From the NCBI GenBank assembly GCA_012516785.1, contig JAAYWH010000120.1, positions 1-41,635 of the forward strand: a DNA stretch of 41,635 bases, in the 5' to 3' direction. The notes under the pieces were generated by a model. The model ran no database searches. It had not been told where the DNA came from and was given only the letters and a program-made list of their open reading frames with translations. Source of the stretch: Methanomicrobiales archaeon. Its GTDB lineage: Archaea > Halobacteriota > Methanomicrobia > Methanomicrobiales > Methanospirillaceae. A program made the position numbers and the translations under genes. Positions 1 through 7,805 of this stretch are shown here, one piece after another; the stretch's first letter is position 1; each line of letters starts with the position of its first letter.

Positions 1-120
1 AGCAGTATGGAACGGTACCCGCCCGGAGGTGGAAAAGGGGAACTTCACCAGGCCGGATGTAGCAGTATGGAACGGTACCCGCCCGGAGGCGGAAAAGGGG
101 AACTTCACCAGGCCGACATA
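1..120 (+). repeat. 60-bp in-frame tandem repeat (two copies seen)
   Basis: Bases 1-60 and 61-120 are near identical: one substitution at 30/90 and divergence only in the last five bases. The unit encodes 20 residues beginning AVWNGTRPE and containing EKGNFTRP. The array probably continues upstream of the window. Confidence 0.95.
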
Positions 121-1651
121 TTCCGGTCCTTCACCGTATCCCGTTCACACGATAACGGGAGTCACCCCGAATGAAGGCACCGTCGGCACCGAGTTCACCA
201 TATCAGGGACAGGGTTCGGTCACCTGCAGGGGGAGGTCCTGCTGGGACCCGTTCCCTGCGACGTGTTGGCATGGGATAACACTCTGATCGAGTGCAGGAT
301 AGTCGAGCCATTGCAGAGGGGTGAGTACAACGTGACGGTGGTTGTCAGGGATCAGCCGATCACCCGTGCCGGGTTTTCCCTGCGGGAACCGCTTATCATT
401 CCGGCAGATACTCCCTCAGGCCTCCTCTTTGATGGTGATCTTGTCACAATCCCCGGGGATTTCTTTGGCGATGAAAAGGGAGAGGTATCTCTTATTGCCC
501 CTGGTGGGGAGGCCATCACCGCCACGGTAGTGGAGTGGACCATGACCTCTATTCTCTTCGAGATCCCCGGAGATCTTGCCGGTGGGAACGGCACCCATGT
601 TCTCAAGGTCGAGAATGGGGTCGGGGATGCGTTGCGGCTTGTCTACATCGATAGTGGCATGCCAGGCGATATGCAGGACCATGCATATATCGGTGACAAG
701 AGCCACAAATGTGCCGCTGGCGCTCAATTCAACGGGTCCTTCTATGTCTTCTACTCGATACCCGATTGTGTGTTCTGTACCAATTCCAATCGGATCATCA
801 TGAAGAAAATAACCTATGATGGGTATGGTTCCGAGATCAGCGTCTCCGGAAAGTACAGCTCGATCCCGGACGGCACCACCGATGCAGCCGTTGTGCCATT
901 GGTGATCGGGGACAAGTTGTGGGTATTCTCTACAGGGCAGAACGGCAATCTGTACTACTGGCGATGGAACGAGACCGCTCATGACAGCAAATGGATCCGT
1001 ATCTCGGACGTCACCACGAATCACGATTGGGAGATCGCTCCGGCATACAATACCATTACCCACCGGATTGAGGTCTACTATGAGCATGACAAGAAACTCG
1101 ACAGGGTGTACAGCGACGATTATGGGGTCACCTGGGTCAAAGGAGGTGAGGTGACCGGAGTAGGATCTCTCACGACGCCACCAAGCGCGGCGTTCTACCA
1201 GAGGAACGCGACTGACTACGTGACGCTTCTGGCGATAGGAAATGCGACGAACCAGGGGTATGTCTATGATGTCAGGGATGGTGCAGTAATCGCCACGCGG
1301 CTGTCATTCGGCACCGTGAATGGCCGGCCTTTCATCTATGACACGGGCTATTTCCATGATGAATTCCACCTGTTCTGGCGCGAGGCTGACGATTCGGACG
1401 TCATTTTCAAGGGTCTGTACCGGTGGAACAATGATGCATGGGGACCGACCGAAAAATACGGTTGTTACTCAGGGGATCCCACTGACTGGTGCTGGAGGAG
1501 CGACTGGCCGGTAAACGCGGCATTCTGGGAACCTCCCGGTTACAATGGCTATTTCGAGTTCCAGTTCTGGGGATATGATGGCCACTGGGCACTGAATACC
1601 GTGGGACTGCCCTGCCCCCCCTACCCCCATTGTAAAGGGATCTGCTGCTGA
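2..1651 (+). CDS. Secreted IPT/TIG-domain surface protein, 5' truncated by window edge
   Basis: The frame is open from base 2 to a TGA at 1651 (549 residues seen), so the true start lies upstream; a GTG at 29 inside the repeat is unlikely to be the start. The first 40 residues are two copies of a 20-residue repeat, each with two N-glycosylation sequons (NGT and NFT). Two IPT/TIG-like immunoglobulin folds follow, about residues 48-128 and 135-210. The remainder has recurrent Trp/Tyr-rich strands (LWVFSTGQNGNLYYW and similar) resembling a beta-propeller of sialidase type. The C-terminus is Cys-rich (CPPYPHCKGICC). Inferred role: extracellular or S-layer-associated binding protein, heavily glycosylated. 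No catalytic residues recognised. Confidence 0.75.
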   Translation, partial: AVWNGTRPEVEKGNFTRPDVAVWNGTRPEAEKGNFTRPTYSGPSPYPVHTITGVTPNEGTVGTEFTISGTGFGHLQGEVLLGPVPCDVLAWDNTLIECRIVEPLQRGEYNVTVVVRDQPITRAGFSLREPLIIPADTPSGLLFDGDLVTIPGDFFGDEKGEVSLIAPGGEAITATVVEWTMTSILFEIPGDLAGGNGTHVLKVENGVGDALRLVYIDSGMPGDMQDHAYIGDKSHKCAAGAQFNGSFYVFYSIPDCVFCTNSNRIIMKKITYDGYGSEISVSGKYSSIPDGTTDAAVVPLVIGDKLWVFSTGQNGNLYYWRWNETAHDSKWIRISDVTTNHDWEIAPAYNTITHRIEVYYEHDKKLDRVYSDDYGVTWVKGGEVTGVGSLTTPPSAAFYQRNATDYVTLLAIGNATNQGYVYDVRDGAVIATRLSFGTVNGRPFIYDTGYFHDEFHLFWREADDSDVIFKGLYRWNNDAWGPTEKYGCYSGDPTDWCWRSDWPVNAAFWEPPGYNGYFEFQFWGYDGHWALNTVGLPCPPYPHCKGICC

Positions 1652-2010
1652 CGAGCATCCCTTCTTCATTTGTTCGGTTTTTCTCCGGGAAGAAGTGCTC
1701 CTCTCGCCTTTCATGAGAAGAGAGTCCCCCTCCTGGAGCGGGGACGAAATGGACGATATCCTTATCCCCCGGATGCGCCTCTGGTATACGTGCCGATGCA
1801 TACGTCTGGAGAGAAGGCCGATCATGCATTCACTATTATCCCCTTACAAGACCAACGTTAGTAGTGTCAGAAACAATCGGGGCACCTTCAATGCCTTTTT
1901 TTGACATCCGGGAACGACTCATCCCGGAACATGCTTCGATATATTCTCCGTTTGCGGGGATATGAAAAAATGGGATTGTGGCCTCCTAAAAACCACCGGA
2001 ACGAAAGACA
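1652..2010. other. Intergenic stretch without recognisable gene
   Basis: Open frames here are short and look random. I see no RNA gene, strong hairpin or clear TATA box. Confidence 0.5.
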
Positions 2011-2205
2011 ATGATGAAAAATTCCATAAAACCATCGGTAACAGGAACGCGGTCCGGGTATGTGATCCGTTTTACCTGCCCGGAGTGTCATCATGAGAAT
2101 GCAATTGTTATCAACATGCCAAAGTCGTATTATAAAGAGAGCAGGGATGGGACCTGTGGAAAATGCAGGAAACATTTCAATGTCCTGACACCGGGCCAGA
2201 ATTAG
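2011..2205 (+). CDS. Small zinc-ribbon protein
   Basis: A 64-residue protein with two Cys pairs, CPEC at about residues 23-26 and CGKC at about 49-52, the spacing of a zinc ribbon. The interval between the pairs contains the basic segment MPKSYYKESRDG. Such single-ribbon proteins in methanogens are usually uncharacterised and may bind nucleic acid or a protein partner. ATG ATG at the start leaves two choices; upstream ribosome-site match is weak. It stands alone, 120 bp before a lipoprotein gene on the same strand. Confidence 0.6.
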   Translation: MMKNSIKPSVTGTRSGYVIRFTCPECHHENAIVINMPKSYYKESRDGTCGKCRKHFNVLTPGQN

Positions 2206-2328
2206 CGTTCACCTCGATTACCCTATCTACCTTTTAATTTCTGGGGAAAAGACCCGGACCAGTACCCTCGCAATGTATCGGGAACCACCGATATCTTTAA
2301 CTAGAACGGTAAAAGAAGATGCTTTTCT

Positions 2329-2772
2329 ATGAAATGGATTGTTATTGGTCTTCTCCTCCTTGGTATCACGATATGTGCAGGGTGCACCTCGTCCAATTCG
2401 CCATCAAGCCCTCTGGTGACAACCCCGGTTACCCAGGTCGAGCCGAATCTCGTCGGGAACTGGATGGGAACTTTTACCGGCTACATAGATACTGCAGGAT
2501 ACCAGGTCTTTCAGGAACCCATGACCCTGACTATCGTTGAACAGAGTGATCGCCTCTTTAAAGGACGAGTCACCTACCCATTGAACGGGACGATGGTTAC
2601 CAAGGACGTTGCCGGAGCGTTGAGTCTGGACGGAAGGAGCTTTAAGACGATTGAGTATCCCAGTGGCTTCAGTGATGGAATAATCATCTCTGCGGACGAG
2701 ATCGAAATGATCTACAGGGATACGACCGATCCGTCAAAAATAGCAATCGATACGTTAACACGGATAACGTAG
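2329..2772 (+). CDS. Lipoprotein of unknown function
   Basis: A 147-residue protein with an N-terminal signal peptide ending in a lipobox (ICAGC, lipid-modified Cys at residue 19), a Ser/Thr/Pro linker, then a compact domain starting LVGNWMGTFTGYID. The pattern 'VGNW.GT..GY...MTLTI.EQ...F.GRV' recurs in small methanogen lipoproteins, probably a lipocalin-like beta-barrel; function unknown. It should sit on the outer face of the membrane. The leader is short (AT-rich element near 2290-2300). A hairpin follows the stop codon. Confidence 0.75.
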   Translation: MKWIVIGLLLLGITICAGCTSSNSPSSPLVTTPVTQVEPNLVGNWMGTFTGYIDTAGYQVFQEPMTLTIVEQSDRLFKGRVTYPLNGTMVTKDVAGALSLDGRSFKTIEYPSGFSDGIIISADEIEMIYRDTTDPSKIAIDTLTRIT

Positions 2773-2773
2773 G

Positions 2774-2799
2774 GAATGGCGGGGGACCATCCCATTCCT
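2774..2799 (+). terminator. Hairpin after lipoprotein gene
   Basis: GGAATGG and CCATTCC form a 7-bp stem directly after the stop codon at 2772. There is no T-run, so its terminator role is tentative. Confidence 0.35.
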
Positions 2800-3230
2800 C
2801 GTAAGACACCCGTTCCTCATATCCTGCTACCGGTGAGGACGAGGAAACTACGGCATACCTCTGAATCAGCCGATCTTTTCTGGAAGAGCTTCCTGGAATA
2901 GGCCAGAAAAACCTGGGCCTCCTGTTCGGAGATTGTGTACGATCGTTCGATACCGTTCGATCCGCCGTGGTGGAAAGAGAGAGGGTATGGCACCGGTTCG
3001 GGTTGGGAGACCTCTTTTTGGATCGGAGGACATGCGGAGATTTCCAGGTTCAGGGTACTCCTTCACCATCAATACGCCTAGTGAGGACGTGTCTCCCTCC
3101 ATCCGGGATGACACATTATTTTGACGGAGGAGACCCCCCATTTTTCCACCGTAAAAATTCTGGTGCGCATCAATTCGACCCGATTCGGATTTACGCCTCA
3201 TGGTGAGCTCCGATTGACACCCCCGGTAAA
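2800..3230. other. Intergenic stretch without recognisable gene
   Basis: Several overlapping open frames exist on both strands but none has a recognisable domain or ribosome site. It ends at the promoter of the next gene cluster. Confidence 0.45.
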
Positions 3231-3239
3231 AATATATTA
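3231..3239 (+). promoter_or_regulatory. TATA box of the three-gene cassette
   Basis: AATATATTA within an A/T tract is a strong archaeal TATA box. Transcription would begin near 3260, giving a leader of about 35 nt that contains GGAG eight bases before the ATG at 3295. Confidence 0.6.
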
Positions 3240-3294
3240 CAGGATCCATGGTATCTGTTCTTCGCCCTCCGCAATGAGGGCAGGAGAACCAAAT

Positions 3295-3798
3295 ATGGGA
3301 GATTTCATTCAACAGAGCGTTACCAAGACCGCAGTGCGGGAGCTCTCCGCACCTATCGCTGACATTGCCACCTTCAACACCCTGGTCTCCGGGGTCATTT
3401 CAGGGAACCCCTGGGGGTGCACCGCCTACGATGTCGGCGGGGTCCCGCAGGACCCGGTCGCGATCAGCCGCCAGGGCTACACCGCCCGGATCGAGTACGA
3501 GAACAACGAGGCCAAGGTGGTCGGGTACACCTCCACGAGGGCCCCGACCGTTGCGGCCTTCAACTCCGCCGTGACTGCGATCATGGCCGATACCGCCCTT
3601 GCAACCGCCATGGGAGGCGACGCCATCCACGTCGCCGGGGAGGACGGCTTTACCGCCACCCTCAAGTGCCATTCGGCGACCGGCGAGATCTACTACGTCA
3701 CCTTCAGCCGCGAACAGGTCCGTGTCACCTCGTACAGCGATGACGCAATCCTTGCGACCATCGAGACCTGGGCCGACACGAAGACGAAACTGGCCTAA
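3295..3798 (+). CDS. Conserved-looking protein of unknown function, cassette gene 1
   Basis: A 167-residue protein starting MGDFIQQSV. The start is chosen because GGAG lies eight bases upstream and a strong TATA box precedes it; the frame stays open further upstream, but that part looks noncoding. No signal peptide or membrane segment. Two similar halves each carry a helix plus beta-strand pattern (AFNSAVTAIM, then FTATLKCHSATGEIYYVTF). Codons are strongly GC-biased, unlike several neighbours, suggesting high expression or a different origin. I do not recognise the family. It heads a cluster of three genes; a structural or self-assembling role is only a guess. Confidence 0.7.
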   Translation: MGDFIQQSVTKTAVRELSAPIADIATFNTLVSGVISGNPWGCTAYDVGGVPQDPVAISRQGYTARIEYENNEAKVVGYTSTRAPTVAAFNSAVTAIMADTALATAMGGDAIHVAGEDGFTATLKCHSATGEIYYVTFSREQVRVTSYSDDAILATIETWADTKTKLA

Positions 3799-3828
3799 AA
3801 GCCGTTCTGGCGTGTCCGGGGGAGGATC

Positions 3829-3945
3829 ATGGATGAAGGGATCATGTTCGTCCTCGGCGTCTGCCTGGGGAGCCTGACCATGCTCGTCGTCATGCTCAGG
3901 ATCATCATCCGGCTGCACGAGGGACCGGAACGGTGGAGGCCTTAG
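3829..3945 (+). CDS. Very small single-span membrane protein, cassette gene 2
   Basis: A 38-residue open frame starting MDEGIMFVLG with one hydrophobic segment (about residues 5-27) and a charged tail ending GPERWRP. GGAGG lies three bases before the ATG at 3829, which is tight; the ATG at 3844 is an alternative. It lies between two co-oriented genes with small gaps (30 and 44 bp), so it is probably co-translated. No known family. It could anchor or be a partner of the flanking products. Confidence 0.55.
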   Translation: MDEGIMFVLGVCLGSLTMLVVMLRIIIRLHEGPERWRP

Positions 3946-3989
3946 CCCCCACCATTCCTTCCCATACGATACCCTCCTAGGAGCACATC

Positions 3990-4370
3990 ATGGAAGAAGA
4001 CCTGATCCAGATACTGGAGTTGTTGGCCGCCATCGTGGCAGCCATCATCGCTTATTGGCAGCATCACAAAAAGACCATTGCTGATAACAATACCGGCGAG
4101 GTTATCGCATTCTTCGACCCGAAGGATGACACCGTCACCACCCCTCCGGCAACCGTCCCGTCCCGGTCCTGGAAGATGAACGCCGAGACCCGCCGCTGGG
4201 TGATCACCGGCCACGATCCGGCCACCCAGGGGGACCTCCTCCGGCAGATCGAAGCCGCCGAAGGGAAACAGCTCCCCCGCTACTACCTGACCTTCCCGGA
4301 CCGGGGAGGCGGGTACTACGAGATCGAGTATGGCCTGATGAAGGGATCCGGCGTTGGAAAACCGGTGTAA
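3990..4370 (+). CDS. Membrane-anchored protein of unknown function, cassette gene 3
   Basis: A 126-residue protein with one N-terminal membrane span (about residues 8-24, LELLAAIVAAIIAYW), then a soluble domain with GEVIAFFDP and SRSWKMNAETRRWVITG, ending GGYYEIEYGLMKGSG. GGAG lies upstream of the ATG. The aromatic-rich end resembles other uncharacterised methanogen proteins, but I cannot name a family. The stop codon overlaps the stem of an intrinsic-type terminator, so the three-gene unit ends here. Function unknown. Confidence 0.7.
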   Translation: MEEDLIQILELLAAIVAAIIAYWQHHKKTIADNNTGEVIAFFDPKDDTVTTPPATVPSRSWKMNAETRRWVITGHDPATQGDLLRQIEAAEGKQLPRYYLTFPDRGGGYYEIEYGLMKGSGVGKPV

Positions 4371-4395
4371 CGGGGCATCCCGTTAATATTTTTTT
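4369..4395 (+). terminator. Intrinsic-type terminator of the cassette
   Basis: AACGGG (4369-4374) pairs with CCCGTT (4379-4384) around a four-base loop, followed by AATATTTTTTT. The stem begins within the stop codon of the upstream gene. About 170 bp of featureless sequence separates it from the convergent protease gene. Confidence 0.7.
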
Positions 4396-4567
4396 GAGGG
4401 CGGGTCTCCCCACCCTCTTTGTCCCCTCAATCTTCCGGGAATACGCTTCATAAGAGAGCATGATGCCAGCGACCAGGCAATCCCGGGTTGTAGTCCGAAT
4501 CGTGGCAGGGGGGTCATTCCGGGACATGAGAGGGTGATCTCCTCCATGGTCCCGATCGTCATTCCTA

Positions 4568-5878
4568 TCATCCCCAGATCGCAGCAATCTGCGATTCCGG
4601 GCAGGACCGCTGGAGCATAGCATACCATTGCATCAGGAATTCCTGCCAGGGGAGGAGGACCGGACAGTTCTGCTCAAGATACGACCGATACCCGGCCTGG
4701 TACCTCTGGGGCGGCGGGCAATAAATGGAGATACCGTTCGGGCTCATCCTTCCTCCCTCGGCATCAGTAGCAAGGATCAGTCGGTCCTTATCGCATTGGA
4801 CGACGATGTCTTCACAAGCGTTGCGAAGTGACGAAGGTAACGAGGACTCGCGAAGCAGGTTTAACGCGATTCCTTTGAGATCCTTGAATTCCCTGCAGCT
4901 GACATGGAAGGTGCTTGCAAAGGCAGTATTGATTGACGAAAGCCCCCCCTCTGCAAGAAACGCAGCCAGTGCCTGTGCCAGGGTGGCACTCATCATAAGC
5001 GTGTCCGGGATTTCTGATACGGCATATGCGCTATGTGAGGGGACCAGTACACCAGAAGGAGCAGTGGTGCGGCGTTCGTTCATGAGAAGCCCCGCCATCT
5101 GCTCCGGACTGGTACCAGGATGCTCTGTCAGATAGCGGACCATCCCGTTATAATCATATGTCTCTGCAATATCAGCGTCTTCTGATGCGATGATGATGGT
5201 TGCTATCCCCATGAGGCTGGCCAAGGCTTCAAGGTTTCCCATAAAACAGGCGTTCATCAGGACGATGTCGATGGAACTCTTTTCAATGCGAGCGTCGGGA
5301 TCAATCTGGTCCCGGATTTGCTGAAGAACCCCCCTCACCTGTGAATCATTGGAACGAAACAACGATGTAATGTCATTGGTAACCTGTAATTGTCCTGTCC
5401 TGAGGTAGGTCTTGCACATATTTTCATCGGGGAGAAGCCCCCTCCATCCGTATCCGTGGCCGGCAAAGATCAGCAGGCGGCGGTTTGCTGGAAAGATGAC
5501 GATAAAATTCTTTATAATCTCTTTCATGATTGCGGCACGGTTCGTCGGCAGTTCCCCAAACCTGACAAAGATATCCTCCTCGAGCGAAGCGCCTGGATTG
5601 AGCCGGGCAAGGAACGAATCGGTCAGCAGCGGGCCGTCAAAGAAGACACAGAGATGGACCTGTTCATTTGAACCCGTTTTTTTTAATTCGAGAACGACAT
5701 CAAAGAGGGCAGCAGCGAGATTGTTGTCTGCCGCCATGAAATGGATGACCGCCCAGTCGGTCATGGTATCAACAGCATCCAGGTTTCTCTCCGAGATCGT
5801 GCATGAGAAGTCCTGTGGGCCAAGGAGGATCGGCTCCCGGGCCAGTCTTTGATACGGATTGCCTGAAGAGAAGAGCAT
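4568..5878 (-). CDS. Clostripain-family (C11) cysteine protease, partner of the gasdermin
   Basis: A 436-residue protein. A 38-residue N-terminal part precedes the peptidase domain, which opens with WAVIHFMAADNNLA. The C11 catalytic pair is visible: His141 in FAGHGYGW and Cys211 in LMNACFMGNLE, with an acidic stretch ASEDADIAETYDY (231-243) where this caspase-like clan places its S1 pocket. Clostripain itself cuts after Arg, and related enzymes after Arg/Lys. No signal peptide, so it is probably cytoplasmic. It starts 10 bp after the gasdermin stop, preceded by AAGGGGATC; a second ATG at residue 39 is possible. In bacterial gasdermin operons, the adjacent protease cleaves the gasdermin C-terminus to release the pore-forming part; the same job is inferred here. 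No sensor domain is fused. Confidence 0.85.
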   Translation of the reverse strand: MLFSSGNPYQRLAREPILLGPQDFSCTISERNLDAVDTMTDWAVIHFMAADNNLAAALFDVVLELKKTGSNEQVHLCVFFDGPLLTDSFLARLNPGASLEEDIFVRFGELPTNRAAIMKEIIKNFIVIFPANRRLLIFAGHGYGWRGLLPDENMCKTYLRTGQLQVTNDITSLFRSNDSQVRGVLQQIRDQIDPDARIEKSSIDIVLMNACFMGNLEALASLMGIATIIIASEDADIAETYDYNGMVRYLTEHPGTSPEQMAGLLMNERRTTAPSGVLVPSHSAYAVSEIPDTLMMSATLAQALAAFLAEGGLSSINTAFASTFHVSCREFKDLKGIALNLLRESSLPSSLRNACEDIVVQCDKDRLILATDAEGGRMSPNGISIYCPPPQRYQAGYRSYLEQNCPVLLPWQEFLMQWYAMLQRSCPESQIAAIWG

Positions 5879-5888
5879 GATCCCCTTG

Positions 5889-6662
5889 TCAATCAGGCAA
5901 TTCCAACAGGGAATCCCGGGAAAATACGGGATATTTCACGTGGACAGTACGGTTGGGTCCCATGAGCACGAGGTCAGGATCCCCGAGATCTACCCTGAAC
6001 TGGCCCTCATAGACGAAGAATCCGACAGCTCGGAAGGCGAAGGGAAGAGGCCGTTCCCTTTTGACCTTGTGTTCCTCCACGTTTTCACGTGCATGAGTGA
6101 TCGTGCCACTGCCCGCTTGTGGAACGTCGATGGCGACGCCAGCCTCAGATTTTTTATAGGTCTTGACAAGAAATTCTGATGATTTCAGGATATCTGTTAC
6201 AATATACGCGGTTCCAGGTGCATCGATATCCCTGCTCAGGGTCGGTGAGGTGGTCGGGCGTGAGCGCTCGAGGAGGAGGCGGAGGCTGTTGAGGTCCACT
6301 CCATCCCTTAGCACCGTTGTAAACGTGATTTCAACACCGCTCGACCGGTCCATGCTTGCCCCAATCGAGGATTCGGCATTCGAAATCGTATCGAGGAATC
6401 GGCTGATGAACGGGATGGCGACCGAGGCCGCAATTCTGTCGGTACTTTTGCCTGAAGCCCAGGAGACAACCTCATCGGTGGCATCCATCTCGGGAGGGGC
6501 GAAACTTCCCTCAAGGTAATCCCTGAGACTCCCGACTTTCCTGACCTTGTCCTCTTCAATATTGATCAATACCGAGAGAGGTCTGATACTCTCTCTTGGT
6601 ACCGCAATGGAATTATACCCTTTCTGGTTCAGATATCGAAGGTAACTATCCTTGAACAACAT
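5889..6662 (-). CDS. Gasdermin-like pore-forming protein
   Basis: A 257-residue protein, the size of bacterial gasdermins. It shows their pattern: a start MLFKDSYLRYLNQKGYNSIA followed by VPRESIRPLSVL; a middle stretch ITFTTVLRDGVDLNSL (111-127); then AYIVTDILKSSEFLV (152-166), a VAIDVP segment (176-181), and PLPFAFRAVGFFVYEGQF (205-222). These correspond to the 'YV.TD.LKS..F.V', 'DVP' and 'PL.F.F.AV.LFY..G.Y' blocks I recall from bacterial gasdermins. The C-terminus after about residue 225 would be the autoinhibitory tail, with basic residues R238, K243 and R249 as possible cut sites. It has no cysteine at all, so lacks the N-terminal palmitoylation Cys of bacterial homologues. First gene of an operon with a C11 protease. 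Predicted role: cleaved on infection or stress to form membrane pores. Confidence 0.82.
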   Translation of the reverse strand: MLFKDSYLRYLNQKGYNSIAVPRESIRPLSVLINIEEDKVRKVGSLRDYLEGSFAPPEMDATDEVVSWASGKSTDRIAASVAIPFISRFLDTISNAESSIGASMDRSSGVEITFTTVLRDGVDLNSLRLLLERSRPTTSPTLSRDIDAPGTAYIVTDILKSSEFLVKTYKKSEAGVAIDVPQAGSGTITHARENVEEHKVKRERPLPFAFRAVGFFVYEGQFRVDLGDPDLVLMGPNRTVHVKYPVFSRDSLLELPD

Positions 6663-6663
6663 G

Positions 6664-6705
6664 AGTACCTAGGGGGTACTTCACCAGGGGGTTCTTAATA
6701 ATTAT
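6664..6705 (-). promoter_or_regulatory. Promoter and inverted repeat of the gasdermin operon
   Basis: On the minus strand ATAATTATTAAG (6694-6705) is a TATA-like element about 37 bp before the gasdermin ATG. Between it and the ATG lies an inverted repeat, AGTACC (6664-6669) and GGTACT (6675-6680), at the expected transcription start. It could be an operator or a leader hairpin. Confidence 0.45.
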
Positions 6706-7138
6706 GGGATGGCTCTCTCGATTTTTGGGAGAACCACCACGAAGTATTTTATGGCATCCTCCACGCTCAGTCATTGGCACCCGGGTCAGGCATCCCAGAC
6801 TCTGCCATTGAGGAAGACTTTGAGGGTCCCACCAGGCCTTAATCCTGCATCAATGACGCTGCTCTCCGGATACCCCTGCATTCCTCTTTTACGAGGAGAT
6901 GTGGCATAAGGAAACCAATGACAAGGTTCCTGGCGTGAGAAGGAGAGAGAATGAAACGCACGGGAGGGTGTCGGTTTGCAGGCCCCCTGGTGAAACCGCG
7001 GAAGCGGTTTTACATCCCACAATGCCGGGTGCATTTCCCTGGTAACCTCCCCTGACTGCCATGAGGTCGGGCATCAAAACTAAAAATCACGAAGTGATTT
7101 TCACTGGAACCACCGATGAACGATGTGCAGTCGGGCAT
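6706..7138. other. Gene-poor stretch with perfect hairpins
   Basis: No convincing gene. It contains hairpins AAACCGC/GCGGTTT (6993-7010) and AAAATCAC/GTGATTTT (7083-7101), the latter repeated at 7149-7167. Short open frames on both strands lack ribosome sites and domains. Confidence 0.5.
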
Positions 7139-7167
7139 AAAAAAATGAAAAATCACGAAGTGATTTT
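7139..7167 (-). terminator. Terminator of the ABM-domain gene
   Basis: Read on the minus strand, stem AAAATCAC / GTGATTTT with loop TTC is followed by TCATTTTTTT, directly downstream of the gene ending at 7189. A second copy of the hairpin lies at 7083-7101, making a tandem pair. Confidence 0.6.
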
Positions 7168-7188
7168 CATTGGAAAAAGAGAGGCCTC

Positions 7189-7500
7189 TTACCGGTAGCG
7201 ATGCAATACCTCGGTCGAGGTGCTGTATTCCACCTTGTCACACAGATTACCAAATTCGGCGAAGGCTGACTTAAACTTCGTCGAATGTCGCCATGCAGCG
7301 TAATCTTCGGCTGATTCCCAGATACCAAACGATATAAACTTATTGGGACGCTCCCGGTCCTGAACCACGTATACCCACCGTCCCCCGTTGATGTGGTTCA
7401 GCGACCATTGGGAAAAATCCCGCCATTTTTCAAGGAACACCTTTTCCTTTCCCGGGGTGACCGTCCATTCACCGATTGAGAATATGGTGTCTTCGCCCAT
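7189..7500 (-). CDS. ABM-superfamily (antibiotic biosynthesis monooxygenase-like) protein
   Basis: A 103-residue protein starting MGEDTIFSIGEW. It is a single dimeric alpha-beta barrel of the ABM type: 'W.V.PGKE..FLEKW..F..W' at the start, then FISFGIWESAEDYAAWR (about 55-71). Members are cofactor-light oxygenases, haem-degrading enzymes or stress proteins; substrate cannot be told. The start is the first ATG of the domain; the frame is open upstream but that part has no protein-like character. A close paralogue lies at 14416-14730. It is probably a single-gene unit ending in the tandem hairpins. Confidence 0.75.
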   Translation of the reverse strand: MGEDTIFSIGEWTVTPGKEKVFLEKWRDFSQWSLNHINGGRWVYVVQDRERPNKFISFGIWESAEDYAAWRHSTKFKSAFAEFGNLCDKVEYSTSTEVLHRYR

Positions 7501-7805
7501 GTCGATTGCCCTGAAAGACTGATAGTAGCACCCCTTATTAAATAGTATTCCCTCCTGCCGGCCAGGTCCTGCATCCCTCCCCTTCCGTGAACCCGGAACA
7601 GGGAGGAAGGTCAGAAGGCGAAAACACCCATTCCCTCCCTGTCTACCACCGATGAGATGACTGAGAGAAGAAGACATGAACCTGTAGCTGCTCCCATCAA
7701 AAAAGATAAATGGCCCTGGGATGACGGGTGATGCAAGCTGGGAATGCCTGGACCGTTGGATCAGCACTTTCCGGCACCAATGAATTCAAAAAGGAGTGGA
7801 AACCT
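7501..7805. other. Divergent intergenic region, nothing identified
   Basis: It separates the minus-strand ABM gene from a plus-strand secreted peptide gene. I see no hairpin or RNA; CCTTATTAAATAG at 7532-7544 could be the TATA box for the ABM gene on the minus strand. Confidence 0.4.

Noticed and set aside
6709-7034. Possible decayed gene upstream of the gasdermin operon
   Set aside because: Frames on both strands are short, lack ribosome sites and match nothing I recognise.
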